In this document: positions 7,996-16,324 of the stretch, piece after piece | Numbering within the stretch: the stretch's first letter is position 1 | How the letters are laid out: every line of letters starts with the position of its first letter | Translations under genes and position numbers: made by a program | Source: GBS-DC sp964451985 | GTDB taxonomy: Bacteria > Armatimonadota > Fimbriimonadia > Fimbriimonadales > GBS-DC | Direction: 5' to 3' | Assembly: GCA_964451985.1 (NCBI GenBank) | Contig: CAYVKB010000005.1 | Location: 1-57,497, forward strand | Length of the DNA stretch: 57,497 nt | The notes under the pieces: generated by a model | What the model was told of the DNA's origin: nothing | The model's database searches: none | What the model saw: the letters and a program-made list of their open reading frames with translations, nothing else

Positions 7996-9060
7996 ATGAG
8001 CGAGCTCAAACGAGTGCTGACGGGCGACCGACCGACAGGCAAACTCCATCTGGGGCACTATGTCGGCTCCTTGCAAAACCGCGTTAAACTTCAAGATGAG
8101 TATGAGTGCTACTTTCTGATTGCCGACCTGCATATGCTCACCACGCGCCCCACGCATGACGACATCGAGGAGATGCGCACGAATATCCGCGAGATGGTGC
8201 TGGATTACCTTGCAGTGGGCGTTGACCCAAACAAATCCACGATTTACCTTCAGTCGGCGGTGCATGCGGTCTATGAGATGAACCTGATTTTCGAGATGCT
8301 GGTCTCGTTGCCGCGCCTGACGCGCCTGCCGAGTATCAAAGATATGGCACGTGCAGCTAACATCGACGACGAATCAATCCCGTTCGGCTTGATTGGTTAT
8401 CCCGTGCTGCAGGCGGCGGATATTCTGATGCCCCGAGCGCATCTGGTTCCTGTGGGCAAGGACAACGAAGCACATGTGGAAATCACGCGCGAAATCGCCC
8501 GTCGGTTCAACAATCTCTATGGGGAGGTGTTTCCCATCCCTGATGTGATGCTGAGCGAAGTGCCCACGCTGGTGGGCACGGATGGGCAAGCGAAAATGAG
8601 CAAGAGCCTCGGCAACGCGATTTTCCTCTCCGACGACCCCAAAACGGTGGAGAAAAAAGTACGTGCGATGTACACCGACCCCAAGCGCATCCGCGCCGAT
8701 ATTCCAGGTACAGTAGAGGGCAATCCCGTGTTCATCTATCACGACATCTTCAACCCCGACCGCGAGGAGGTAGAAGATTTGAAAACCCGCTACCGCGAAG
8801 GGCGCGTGGGCGATGTGGAAGTGAAGGAGAAACTGGCGCGTGCGTTGAACAACTTTTTAGATCCCATCCGCGAGCGACGCGAACAGTTCGCCAAAGAGCG
8901 AGGGCTGGTGGAAGAGATTATCTACACGGGCACGCTGAAGGTGCGCCAAATTGCCGACGAGACGCTGGAGGCGATGAAGCAGGCGATGGGTTTACGCGGA
9001 ATCTGGAGAAATATTGAGCGGAAGGCGCGGGAGCGGATGAAAGAGGATCCCTCTGCGTAA
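7996..9060 (+). CDS. trpS: Tryptophanyl-tRNA synthetase
   Basis: 354 residues. Class I aminoacyl-tRNA synthetase that charges tRNA-Trp in the cytoplasm. The Rossmann-fold signatures are present: the HIGH motif as HLGH (residues 18-21) after GDRPTGK, and KMSKS in GQAKMSKSLGN near residue 200. GYPVLQAADILM and VPVGKDNEAHVE are typical of the amino-acid pocket region of TrpRS. The length is slightly above the usual 330-340. The gene stands alone between two decayed genes, a methyltransferase remnant upstream and a HicB remnant downstream. Confidence 0.95.
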   Translation: MSELKRVLTGDRPTGKLHLGHYVGSLQNRVKLQDEYECYFLIADLHMLTTRPTHDDIEEMRTNIREMVLDYLAVGVDPNKSTIYLQSAVHAVYEMNLIFEMLVSLPRLTRLPSIKDMARAANIDDESIPFGLIGYPVLQAADILMPRAHLVPVGKDNEAHVEITREIARRFNNLYGEVFPIPDVMLSEVPTLVGTDGQAKMSKSLGNAIFLSDDPKTVEKKVRAMYTDPKRIRADIPGTVEGNPVFIYHDIFNPDREEVEDLKTRYREGRVGDVEVKEKLARALNNFLDPIRERREQFAKERGLVEEIIYTGTLKVRQIADETLEAMKQAMGLRGIWRNIERKARERMKEDPSA

Positions 9061-9139
9061 GTATTATTCTCATGGGTGTCTGGCATGCTCTGCAAGGTTG
9101 CACCTCGTAAAACAAAAAAAAAGCTACTCAGTTCGGTGT

Positions 9140-9238
9140 TCCTGTCTTCCCGGCGGATGGTTGCATGGCGAGACATAAGATGAGGCGTTGCAAAACATTC
9201 ACGACGCGATTACCAAGTACTTAGAGGTAGAATTGGCG
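9140..9238 (+). pseudogene. HicB-type antitoxin remnant
   Basis: One frame reads SCLPGGWLHGET, stop, DEALQNIHDAITKYLEVELA. This matches the conserved core of HicB antitoxins (CPxLPGCxxxGxTxxEALxNIxEAIxxYLE) except for an extra residue pair and an in-frame TAA at 9176-9178. No start, no upstream half and no HicA toxin remain. Its 3' end now supplies the promoter hexamer of the next gene. Confidence 0.55.
9228..9233 (+). promoter_or_regulatory. -10 hexamer TAGAAT for the DNA glycosylase gene
   Basis: AGG-TAGAAT ends seven bases before the ATG at 9241 and lies inside the HicB remnant. Confidence 0.5.
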
Positions 9239-9240
9239 CG

Positions 9241-10122
9241 ATGCGAGTTTCGGTACCTTTCTGGGAGTTGGACCTGCCGTTGTGCGTGCACAGCGGTCAA
9301 GTGTTCCGATGGCGACAAAACGGAGAGCAGTGGATTGGGCTTGCCGACGCACAGGTGCTTATCGTAGAGCCTTCAGGCAACCGCTGGCTGGTGCAATCGC
9401 CCACTTCCACTCAGCCCATTCAGGTGTTCTCGCGCCTGTTTCGGCTGGAAGTAGACCTCAAGTCCGTCCATCGAGAGCTAATCTGTCGCGATGAACGCTG
9501 GGCAGAGTGGGTTAGCGCGATGCCCGGCTTGCGCCTGATGCGTTGGCTGAGCGCGGAGGAGTGCCTGTTCTCGTTCCTGTGTACGCCCGCGAATAACATC
9601 CCGCGCATCACAGGCATGATTGAACGGCTGTGCGAGTGCTACGGCGAGCCTGTGGCGCAAGACGGCGAGACGACCTACTACGCTTTCCCGACTGCCGAGC
9701 GCATTGCAAGCGCAAATGAGGCGGAGCTGCGCGAGTTGGGCTTCGGCTACCGCGCGAAGAACCTTATCGAAGCAGCGCAGGCGTTGCAGACGCGCGGCAA
9801 CGGCTGGCTCGACTCGTTGCGCAAACTGCCCTACTGGGACGCTAAGCAGGAGCTGATGCAGCTGCCGGGCGTGGGCGCGAAGGTCGCCGACTGCGTGCTG
9901 CTGTTCGGGTTAGACAATCCGCTCGCCGTGCCCATCGATACCCACATGTGGCAAGCCGTCTCCGAGTGGCTGATGCCCGAACTAAAGGGCAAAAAACTAA
10001 CCGACAAAGCCTATCGCGAGGTGGTGGAGTGGTTCCACGAGCGGTTCGGCGAGTGGAGCGGCTGGGCGCATCAGTACCTGTTCACGGCGCACCTGCTGGG
10101 TGAGGAGCCTGACGCCGAATAG
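9241..10122 (+). CDS. ogg: 8-oxoguanine DNA glycosylase/AP lyase
   Basis: 293 residues of the OGG1 family, a bifunctional base-excision enzyme that removes 8-oxoguanine and nicks the strand. The N-terminal OGG_N beta domain (for example HSGQVFRWR) precedes the helix-hairpin-helix-GPD domain. The signature LPGVGAKVADCVLLFGLDN contains the catalytic Lys after GVGA; the catalytic Asp follows in VPIDTHMWQ. These align with Lys249 and Asp268 of human OGG1. The gene is followed within 17 bases by asd, which has its own promoter hexamer. Confidence 0.92.
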   Translation: MRVSVPFWELDLPLCVHSGQVFRWRQNGEQWIGLADAQVLIVEPSGNRWLVQSPTSTQPIQVFSRLFRLEVDLKSVHRELICRDERWAEWVSAMPGLRLMRWLSAEECLFSFLCTPANNIPRITGMIERLCECYGEPVAQDGETTYYAFPTAERIASANEAELRELGFGYRAKNLIEAAQALQTRGNGWLDSLRKLPYWDAKQELMQLPGVGAKVADCVLLFGLDNPLAVPIDTHMWQAVSEWLMPELKGKKLTDKAYREVVEWFHERFGEWSGWAHQYLFTAHLLGEEPDAE

Positions 10123-10124
10123 GG

Positions 10125-10130
10125 TACAAT
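10125..10130 (+). promoter_or_regulatory. -10 hexamer TACAAT for asd
   Basis: GGG-TACAAT begins two bases after the ogg stop codon and ends eight bases before the GTG at 10139. Confidence 0.6.
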
Positions 10131-10138
10131 CACCCGCT

Positions 10139-11131
10139 GTGAAATATCGTGTGGCAATTGTCGGTGCGACGGGTGCAGTCGGGCAGGAGCTGCTGCAGGT
10201 ACTCGCGCAGCGCAACTTCCCAGTGCGTTCCCTGCGCCTCTTAGCGTCGGAGCGGTCGGCAGGCAAAACGCTGGAGTTTCAAGGCGAACCCGTGCACGTG
10301 GAAGCTGTGCAACCCGACTTGTTCAAAGGTATTGACATCGCCTTTTTCTCGGCGGGCAGCGCACGCAGCAAGGAGTATGCTCCCCTCGCCGTGCAGGCAG
10401 GCGCAGTGGTAATCGACAACTCCTCCGCCTTCCGGATGAATCCCGAAGTCCCGCTGGTGATTCCCGAAATCAATCCCGACGCCCTGCGCAAGCACAGGGG
10501 CATCCTCGCCAACCCGAACTGCTCGACGATTATTATGCTGATGGCGCTGGAGCCGTTGCGTCGCCTGTCGCGCATTCGGCGGATTATCGTATCCACCTAT
10601 CAAGCCGCCAGCGGCGCGGGCGCACAAGCGATGCAGGAACTGCTGGACGCCACACGCGCCTACCTGCAGAACGAGCCGTTCGAGCCGCAAGTGCTGCCCC
10701 ACCCTTACGCTTTCAATCTGTTCTCGCACAACTCAGCGATTGGCGAGGACGGCTACAACGAGGAGGAGCGCAAGATGATTGCCGAGACGCGTAAAATCTG
10801 GGGCGACTCGGAGCTTGCTGTTTCGCCGACCTGCGTGCGCGTGCCTGTGCTGCGAGCGCATAGCGAAAGTATTGTGGCGGAGCTGGAGACGCGCACCCCG
10901 CTGAAAGCGATTTACGAGGCGTACCAGAGCTTCCCCGGCGTCGCGCTAATAGACGACCGCGCGCGGAACCACTTCCCCATGCCCCTCGAAGCCACCGGGC
11001 GCGACGAAGTGCTGGTGGGACGCCTGCGCTATGATGCGGGTGTTCCGAACGGCGTCGCGCTGTTTGCTTGTGGCGACCAGCTGCGCAAAGGTGCCGCGCT
11101 GAACGCCGTGCAGATTGCCGAGCTTCTGTAG
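10139..11131 (+). CDS. asd: Aspartate-semialdehyde dehydrogenase
   Basis: 330 residues from GTG 10139. It reduces aspartyl phosphate with NADPH to aspartate semialdehyde, feeding lysine/diaminopimelate, threonine and methionine synthesis. The N-terminal nucleotide-binding motif is VAIVGATGAVGQELL, the catalytic Cys is in ANPNCST, and DNSSAFRM and the His in RAHSESI complete the active site. An earlier in-frame start would overlap ogg; GTG 10139 is preferred because the peptide MKYRVAIVGATG is the family start and TACAAT lies directly upstream. Confidence 0.95.
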   Translation: MKYRVAIVGATGAVGQELLQVLAQRNFPVRSLRLLASERSAGKTLEFQGEPVHVEAVQPDLFKGIDIAFFSAGSARSKEYAPLAVQAGAVVIDNSSAFRMNPEVPLVIPEINPDALRKHRGILANPNCSTIIMLMALEPLRRLSRIRRIIVSTYQAASGAGAQAMQELLDATRAYLQNEPFEPQVLPHPYAFNLFSHNSAIGEDGYNEEERKMIAETRKIWGDSELAVSPTCVRVPVLRAHSESIVAELETRTPLKAIYEAYQSFPGVALIDDRARNHFPMPLEATGRDEVLVGRLRYDAGVPNGVALFACGDQLRKGAALNAVQIAELL

Positions 11132-11163
11132 CACAGGACGCGCTTGCTACCGTCGCCGTCAGG

Positions 11164-11169
11164 TACAAT
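11164..11169 (+). promoter_or_regulatory. -10 hexamer TACAAT for the RNase H-like nuclease gene
   Basis: AGG-TACAAT ends nine bases before the GTG at 11179, with a pyrimidine-rich spacer and no ribosome-binding site. Confidence 0.55.
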
Positions 11170-11178
11170 CTCCCCACT

Positions 11179-11928
11179 GTGTTGACGCGCACGTACATCC
11201 ACATTCCGGGCATCGCCGAGAGCATCGAGCGAGAACTCTGGCTGCAGGGGGCAGAAGATTGGTACACCCTTGTCGAAAACTCGCAACGCTGGCGCATCAG
11301 CGAGCCTTATCTAAGTGCCGTGCTACAGGGCGCACAAACCTCCATTGAGGCATACGAAGAGGGCGACTACGCCTACTTCGCAGGGAGGCTGCCCGTGAAA
11401 GAACATTGGCGCGCCTACGAGGAGTTCCGCCAAGAGACCGCCTACCTCGATGTGGAGACTGACGGCGGCTCGCAAATCACGGTCATCGGCGTCTACGACG
11501 GCGAGGAAATCTATCAGTTCGTGCTGGGCGAAAACCTCGAGGAGTTCCCCGACTTCATTCAAGAGTTCTCGATGCTGGTCACCTTCAACGGGCTGCACTT
11601 CGATGTGCCGATGCTCTATAAAAACTTCCCCCGCCTGACGCTAGACCAACTGCACCTGGATTTATGCCCGACGCTGCGCCGCGTAGGGTTGAAGGGTGGC
11701 TTGAAGCGCATCGAGCAGCAGTTGGGGCTGATTCGCGACCCCGATTTGGACGGGCTGAGTGGGCGCGAGGCGGTGCTGCTGTGGCAAGCCTACCGACTGG
11801 GACACGATTCGGCACTGGAGACTCTCCTGCGCTACAACCGTGAGGACATCGTGAACCTCAAGCCGCTCGCGGGGCTGGCGTACAAACGGCTCCGAGAGAA
11901 AACCACCGCGCTGCGACCTGTGAGGTAG
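11179..11928 (+). CDS. RNase H-like 3'-5' exonuclease, YprB family
   Basis: 249 residues. The second half is a DnaQ/RNase H-like exonuclease fold: AYLDVETDGG (first acidic pair), LVTFNGLHFDVPML (ExoII-like motif with Asn and Asp) and LLRYNREDIVNL (ExoIII-like YNxxD). This matches the ribonuclease_H_2 domain of B. subtilis YprB, predicted to trim nucleic acid ends. The N-terminal 80 residues (beginning RTYIHIPGIAESIERELW) are typical of the family. The substrate is unknown. The start is set by TACAAT nine bases upstream. Confidence 0.8.
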   Translation: MLTRTYIHIPGIAESIERELWLQGAEDWYTLVENSQRWRISEPYLSAVLQGAQTSIEAYEEGDYAYFAGRLPVKEHWRAYEEFRQETAYLDVETDGGSQITVIGVYDGEEIYQFVLGENLEEFPDFIQEFSMLVTFNGLHFDVPMLYKNFPRLTLDQLHLDLCPTLRRVGLKGGLKRIEQQLGLIRDPDLDGLSGREAVLLWQAYRLGHDSALETLLRYNREDIVNLKPLAGLAYKRLREKTTALRPVR

Positions 11929-11971
11929 CATTTCCCATCGTTTAGGAACCTAAACCGCCCTTGAATCGTAC

Positions 11972-12190
11972 TATAATAGTATGGCAGGGGAACCCTCCTG
12001 CCGCAGCGGGCAGTACCCTTTCAGAACTGGCGTTTGGGAGTCTTCGCCTCCAAAGTATACACGGTTTACACAGCGTGTATGGAATAGTTCCTTCACGGGT
12101 TCCGAAACCCCTGCATTTTCGTCGCCGTCGAACCGATAATATCAAACGGCGTCGTTGGGGCAATCCCGTATCCTAAGAATACATGGGGTG
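11972..12190 (+). ncRNA. Possible structured RNA or long leader before prkA
   Basis: The 11929-12271 stretch has no convincing gene. TATAAT (11972-11977) would start a transcript near 11984. That transcript opens with a hairpin, GGCAGG-8 bases-CCTGCC (11983-12002). Further on come ATACACG-10 bases-CGTGTAT (12057-12080), GGGTT-CCGA-AACCC and CGCCGT paired to ACGGCG. Several stable stems in a row suggest a structured leader of prkA or a small RNA. It does not match a riboswitch or 6S RNA that I can recognise. An ATG at 11981 opens a 52-codon frame with no coding character. Confidence 0.35.
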
Positions 12191-12271
12191 AACACCATGA
12201 GGCGAACCGAACGCCCGTCGCGGGAACATGCGACCCGACTGCCCGTGCCACGCACAAGGGGGTCTATGAGT

Positions 12272-14203
12272 ATGAGCGCATCCGACTTCTTGCGCCAGAT
12301 CGAAGAACAGCGACGGCTGGAAAAACAGATTATATGGGAAGGCACTTTTCGGGAGTATCTGGAGATTGTCCAGCAAAACCCGAAGGTAGCAAACCTCGCG
12401 CACGCACGCGTGTACGATATGATTCTCAGCGCGGGTGTCGAGGAACACGGCGACGGACAGCCCCGAGAGTACAAGTTTTTCACTTCAGAACTGTTCGGCA
12501 TGGAGCGCACCCTCCAGCAACTCGTGGAGGAATACTTCGCGCCTGCTGCCAAACGACTCGATGTGCGCAAACGCATCCTGCTGCTGGTCGGTCCTGTCGG
12601 GGGTGGTAAATCGACACTGGTCACCATGCTCAAACGGGGCCTGGAACGCTACTCGCGCACTGACGAGGGCGCGGTGTATGCCATTAAGGATTGCCCCATG
12701 CATGAAGAGCCGTTGCACCTCGTGCCCGAAGAGCTGCGCGCTGACTTCAAACGCCAGTTCGGCGTGCATATCGAGGGCGAACTGTGCCCCGTGTGCCAGT
12801 GGAAACTGCGCCACGAATGGGGCGACAACATTCAAGATGTGCCCGTTGTGCGCATCCGATTCTCCGAACGCGAGCGCGTCGGTATTGGCACCTTCAAACC
12901 GTCCGACCCGAAATCGCAGGATGTGTCCGAACTGACGGGCAGCGTGAACCTGAACCTGCTGACCCAAATCGGCGTGGAGTCCGACCCGCGCGTCTACAAC
13001 TTCGACGGGGAGCTGAACAAAGCCAACCGCGGCGTGATGGAGTTCATCGAGATGCTCAAAGCCGACAAGCGGTTTCTGTATGAACTCAACACCGTCGCGG
13101 GCGAGCAAATGATCAAAATCGGACGCTTCGCGCTGATTTACACCGATGTGGTTGTGATTGCGCACACTAACGAGTACGAATACAACGCCTACTTCTCCAA
13201 CAAAGAGAACGAGGCGATGATCGACCGCATGTTCGTGGTCAAAGTGCCCTACAACCTGCAGGTCTCGCAAGAGGTGCGCATCTACGAGAAACTGATTCAG
13301 CAGTCGCAGTGGAGCGACGAGACGCAAGACCTTTCGCAGGTGCATATCGCGCCGCACTCGCTGCGCGTGGCGGCGATGTTCGCTGTGCTGAGCCGCCTGA
13401 AGCCGCCTAAGCGCAGCGGCATGTCGCTGATGACCAAGATGAAACTCTACGACGGCGAGCGGCAGGTCGGCGACTGGGATCAACGCCATGTAAAAGAACT
13501 GCGCGAGGAGTACACCGACGAGGGCTTGAACGGCGTCTCGCCCCGATTCATCCTGAACCGCCTCTCGGCAGCGATGGTGCGCGGCGACAAACGCTATATC
13601 ACGCCCATCGATGTGCTGCGCTCCATCCGCGACGGTCTCACCGAATACACCAGCAACGAGGAAGAGCGCAAGAAACTGCTCACTCTGCTGGACGACGTGC
13701 GCAAAGAGTACGACGAGCAAATCAAGAAGGAAGTGCAGCGGTTCTTCGTGTACAGCTACGAGGAAGCCGCACACACCCTGCTGGAGAACTACCTGGACAA
13801 CGTCGACGCCTTCTGCAACAAAACGAAGGTGCGCGACCCGATTACCAACGAGGAAGTCGACCCCGACGAGAAACTGATGCGCAGCATCGAGGAGCAGATT
13901 GGCGTATCCGAGAACGCCAAGCGCGAGTTCCGTGAGGGGATTATGCGCTCGGTGGCGTCGCTGGCGCGGCGCGGTGTGCGCTTCGAAATCGGCAGCGACG
14001 AACGCCTGCGCGAGGCAATCGAGCGCAAACTCTTCGCCGACCTGAAAGATGTGGTGAAAATCACTACCTCCGCGCGCACACCCGACCCCGAGCAGCTGCG
14101 CAAGATTAACGATGTCATCGACCGCATGGTCGCTCACGGCGGCTACACGCCCGAAAGTGCGAACGAGATTCTGCGCTACGTGGGCGCGCTGCTGAACCGC
14201 TAA
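12272..14203 (+). CDS. prkA: PrkA/YeaG-family serine protein kinase
   Basis: 643 residues. An AAA_PrkA domain with Walker A VGPVGGGKS precedes the C-terminal kinase-like PrkA domain. CPMHEEPLHLVP and the zinc-knuckle-like CPVCQWK are both family hallmarks. Family members are stress and starvation kinases (E. coli YeaG with YeaH; B. subtilis PrkA in sporulation). Neither YeaH nor SpoVR is adjacent. ATG 12272 is chosen because AAGGGGGT ends eight bases upstream and WEGTFREYLEIV follows at the usual distance; ATGs at 12266 and 12197 are in frame. The preceding 300 bases may be a structured leader. Confidence 0.9.
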   Translation: MSASDFLRQIEEQRRLEKQIIWEGTFREYLEIVQQNPKVANLAHARVYDMILSAGVEEHGDGQPREYKFFTSELFGMERTLQQLVEEYFAPAAKRLDVRKRILLLVGPVGGGKSTLVTMLKRGLERYSRTDEGAVYAIKDCPMHEEPLHLVPEELRADFKRQFGVHIEGELCPVCQWKLRHEWGDNIQDVPVVRIRFSERERVGIGTFKPSDPKSQDVSELTGSVNLNLLTQIGVESDPRVYNFDGELNKANRGVMEFIEMLKADKRFLYELNTVAGEQMIKIGRFALIYTDVVVIAHTNEYEYNAYFSNKENEAMIDRMFVVKVPYNLQVSQEVRIYEKLIQQSQWSDETQDLSQVHIAPHSLRVAAMFAVLSRLKPPKRSGMSLMTKMKLYDGERQVGDWDQRHVKELREEYTDEGLNGVSPRFILNRLSAAMVRGDKRYITPIDVLRSIRDGLTEYTSNEEERKKLLTLLDDVRKEYDEQIKKEVQRFFVYSYEEAAHTLLENYLDNVDAFCNKTKVRDPITNEEVDPDEKLMRSIEEQIGVSENAKREFREGIMRSVASLARRGVRFEIGSDERLREAIERKLFADLKDVVKITTSARTPDPEQLRKINDVIDRMVAHGGYTPESANEILRYVGALLNR

Positions 14204-14205
14204 CC

Positions 14206-14264
14206 GTCGCACTGACAGTCCTGTCTCAGTCAGCGCAGTGCACGGACTGAACTGTCCATGCGAC
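14206..14264. repeat. Degenerate family A palindrome cluster
   Basis: GTCGCA and TGCGAC (14206-14211, 14259-14264) enclose imperfect copies of the GCACGGAC/GTCC half-sites. It begins three bases after the prkA stop, on the side where prkA and the pseudopilin gene converge. Confidence 0.5.
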
Positions 14265-14275
14265 AAAAGGCAGAA

Positions 14276-14309
14276 GGCTGTCCTGCGCTCCGATGAACGC
14301 GGGACAGCC
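14276..14309 (-). terminator. Hairpin terminator for the pseudopilin gene
   Basis: A twelve-base-pair stem, GGCTGTCCTGCG against CGCGGGACAGCC with one wobble pair, has a ten-base loop. On the minus strand it is followed by TTCTGCCTTTTG, a moderately T-rich tail. Confidence 0.6.
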
Positions 14310-14334
14310 CTGCTGCCGAGAGGAGGTACTGAGT

Positions 14335-15216
14335 TTATCGACGGTAGTCAGGACCTGTCGTCTCGGGGTAAGTATAGATGCCGCGCTGCTGGTACTCGAC
14401 GACAATCTCCGCTTGCGAGCGGAAGCTGCCGTCGGCGTTTTGGAACGACGGATCGCGGTAGAATTTTGCGTGTCCATCGCAGAATGTCCAGTTGCGCCCT
14501 TCCTGGTGGCGGCGTCCCTTGCGCCAGCGAGCGTCGTTTTGGTTGTTGCCGTAGCCCGGCGCGATGTACCAGGCGGCGAACGCATTCCCGTTAGGCGCGA
14601 TGTTGCTGCCCACATCCGCAATGAAGAACACGTTTGCGGGGAAGTTGATACCAGCCAGCGGGCGCATCTTCTCGCCACGATAGTTGTTGCGGTCAAAGCC
14701 AGGGTCATACGTGCGGCTCAGGAAGTAGTTGCCCGCATACGATAGCGGGAACGAATCGCGCATCGCGTTCACCACGTTGCGCATGCCTGAATAGGAGCGC
14801 GGCATGTTCACCGCCAGCAGCTGCGCCTCGTAGCAGAAGGAACCGAGCTTGTTAAACCCGCCCTTATCGGGATCGCTGGGACACTGGAAGATGTTCCAGT
14901 TCTTGATGTAGGGGGCACTTGCAATTGGGAACGAGAACACGCCACTGAAAAAGTCGTCACCAATCGCATACACGCCGTTCGCGTTCGGTACAGGGCTGCT
15001 GCAGGGACCGACCCAGCCCGTCTCAGGTAGAATCTCGTCCCAATCTTGCGCATACATCATACCCGCCAGACCAATCTGACGCGCATTCGATAAACACGAG
15101 GACTTGCGCGCGCTCTCACGCGCTTGTGCAAACACAGGGAACAGAATCGCTGCCAGAATCGCGATAATCGCGATGACCACCAGTAGCTCAATCAGCGTAA
15201 AGCCGTTTCTGCGCAT
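14335..15216 (-). CDS. DUF1559 prepilin-like (H-X9-DG) protein
   Basis: 293 residues. The N-terminus is a type III signal of type IV pilins, MRRNG/FTLIELLVVIAIIAILAA, cleaved and methylated by prepilin peptidase before Phe, followed by the hydrophobic assembly helix. FPVFAQAR and MMYAQDWDE are the conserved block seen in Armatimonadota members. The C-terminal H-X9-DG motif (His, nine residues, then CDGHAKF) is present. The globular part has four spaced cysteines that could form disulfides. A GGAGG site precedes the ATG. It is divergent to a second family member at 15352, 135 bases away. A surface pseudopilus role is inferred; the exact function is unknown. Confidence 0.9.
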   Translation of the reverse strand: MRRNGFTLIELLVVIAIIAILAAILFPVFAQARESARKSSCLSNARQIGLAGMMYAQDWDEILPETGWVGPCSSPVPNANGVYAIGDDFFSGVFSFPIASAPYIKNWNIFQCPSDPDKGGFNKLGSFCYEAQLLAVNMPRSYSGMRNVVNAMRDSFPLSYAGNYFLSRTYDPGFDRNNYRGEKMRPLAGINFPANVFFIADVGSNIAPNGNAFAAWYIAPGYGNNQNDARWRKGRRHQEGRNWTFCDGHAKFYRDPSFQNADGSFRSQAEIVVEYQQRGIYTYPETTGPDYRR

Positions 15217-15351
15217 GGTTGTGCCTCCGAATCAGAGCATACTCCACGCGATGTTAAGGAGAGGTAAAAACGTGCGCCGGTTTTAACTCTGGTAAAAATA
15301 CGGGTATTTTGCGAGGAACAACCCCACCTCCACTGCGTCTACACGCTTACT

Positions 15352-16173
15352 ATGCGTAAGCGGTATGGTTTCACTCTGATTGAATTGCTGGTCGTAATTG
15401 CGATCATCGCCATTTTGGCGGCGATCCTATTCCCCGTGTTTGCACAAGCGCGTGAGCAGGCGCGCAAAACGCAGTGTCTGTCGAACGGACGCCAGCTCGG
15501 CACGGCGATTATGATGTACGCGCAGGACTACGACGAGGCAATCGTCGGCTGGTTTAAAGTTGCCGAATATGCGGGACAGCCCCTCGTGGAGCGATTCTGG
15601 ATTGGCATGCTGAACCCGTATGTCAAGAGCGAAATCACGCGTCCGCCCACAGGACAGGTGTTCCTCAGCGGTGGTCAGCCGAAAGGTTTGTACGCCTGCC
15701 CTTCGTGGAGCCAGAGCAACTACCTCAAAGGCGCAAACATGCCCGACTGCTACCCTGGCGCGTATGATCCCTACTTCCCGCCCACAGAGGTCTACTCGCA
15801 CTACGGCATGGTATTCCAGATGGCTCAGCGCGACGGCGCGGGCACGCAGCAGAATCCCTTCTACCATTACGCAGGTAGCTTGGTATATCCTGCGGCAAGC
15901 GGCGGCCTAACTCGCTACCTCGCAGAAATCCGCCGCCCCGGCGAAACGATTCTGATGGGCGACGGTATCACGATGTTGGATCGCGGTCCCACCTACGTTC
16001 TCATCTCACTTGGCTGCGAATCGCAATACATTCACCAAGAGGGAAGCAACTTCGTCTTTTTGGATGGGCACTCCAAATACATCTCGCGCAACTCTGAGCG
16101 ATACTTAGCCAGCACCGTCGAGAACGGTCAGACTGTGTACTTCATGCGCTACTATACCTTCTCGATGGAGTGA
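15352..16173 (+). CDS. DUF1559 prepilin-like (H-X9-DG) protein, second copy
   Basis: 273 residues with the same plan as its divergent neighbour: type III signal RKRYG/FTLIELLVVIAII, FPVFAQAREQARK, MMYAQDYDE and the C-terminal motif His-QEGSNFVFL-DG. Outside the helix the two proteins diverge, so they are old paralogues, not a recent duplication. There is no clear ribosome-binding site, unlike its partner; a weak TACACG (15340-15345) ends six bases before the ATG. A terminator hairpin follows at 16209-16242. Confidence 0.9.
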   Translation: MRKRYGFTLIELLVVIAIIAILAAILFPVFAQAREQARKTQCLSNGRQLGTAIMMYAQDYDEAIVGWFKVAEYAGQPLVERFWIGMLNPYVKSEITRPPTGQVFLSGGQPKGLYACPSWSQSNYLKGANMPDCYPGAYDPYFPPTEVYSHYGMVFQMAQRDGAGTQQNPFYHYAGSLVYPAASGGLTRYLAEIRRPGETILMGDGITMLDRGPTYVLISLGCESQYIHQEGSNFVFLDGHSKYISRNSERYLASTVENGQTVYFMRYYTFSME

Positions 16174-16208
16174 ACTTCTCTTCCGTTCACGGCGAAAGCC
16201 TCACTATG

Positions 16209-16247
16209 CGGCGCTCCACTGAACCGTTCCTGTGGAGCGCCGTGCGG
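16209..16247 (+). terminator. Hairpin terminator after the second pseudopilin gene
   Basis: Perfect ten-base-pair stem CGGCGCTCCA/TGGAGCGCCG with a 14-base loop, followed by TGCGGTTTTGT. The T tract is short. Confidence 0.65.
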
Positions 16248-16272
16248 TTTTGTACCTGCGACGCTCATCAGG

Positions 16273-16278
16273 TATACT
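16273..16278 (+). promoter_or_regulatory. -10 hexamer TATACT for gyrB
   Basis: CAGG-TATACT lies 46 bases before the start codon, giving a normal leader, and an AGGGAGG site follows at 16306-16312. Confidence 0.45.
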
Positions 16279-16324
16279 TATAGTGTATCCAGCGCAGTTT
16301 GCAGCAGGGAGGCATACGAAATCT

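Noticed and set aside
9111..9122. Short A-rich run after trpS as a possible terminator
   Set aside because: No stem precedes it on either strand.
11981..12139. 52-codon frame starting at ATG 11981 right after TATAAT
   Set aside because: Spacing of three bases is too short for the leaderless pattern, and the composition (Ser/Pro/Arg) is not coding-like; a structured RNA fits better.
12485..14266. 593-codon open frame antisense to prkA
   Set aside because: It mirrors a strongly supported kinase gene and its His/Leu/Val-rich translation is typical of the antisense shadow of this genome's codon usage; no start signal.
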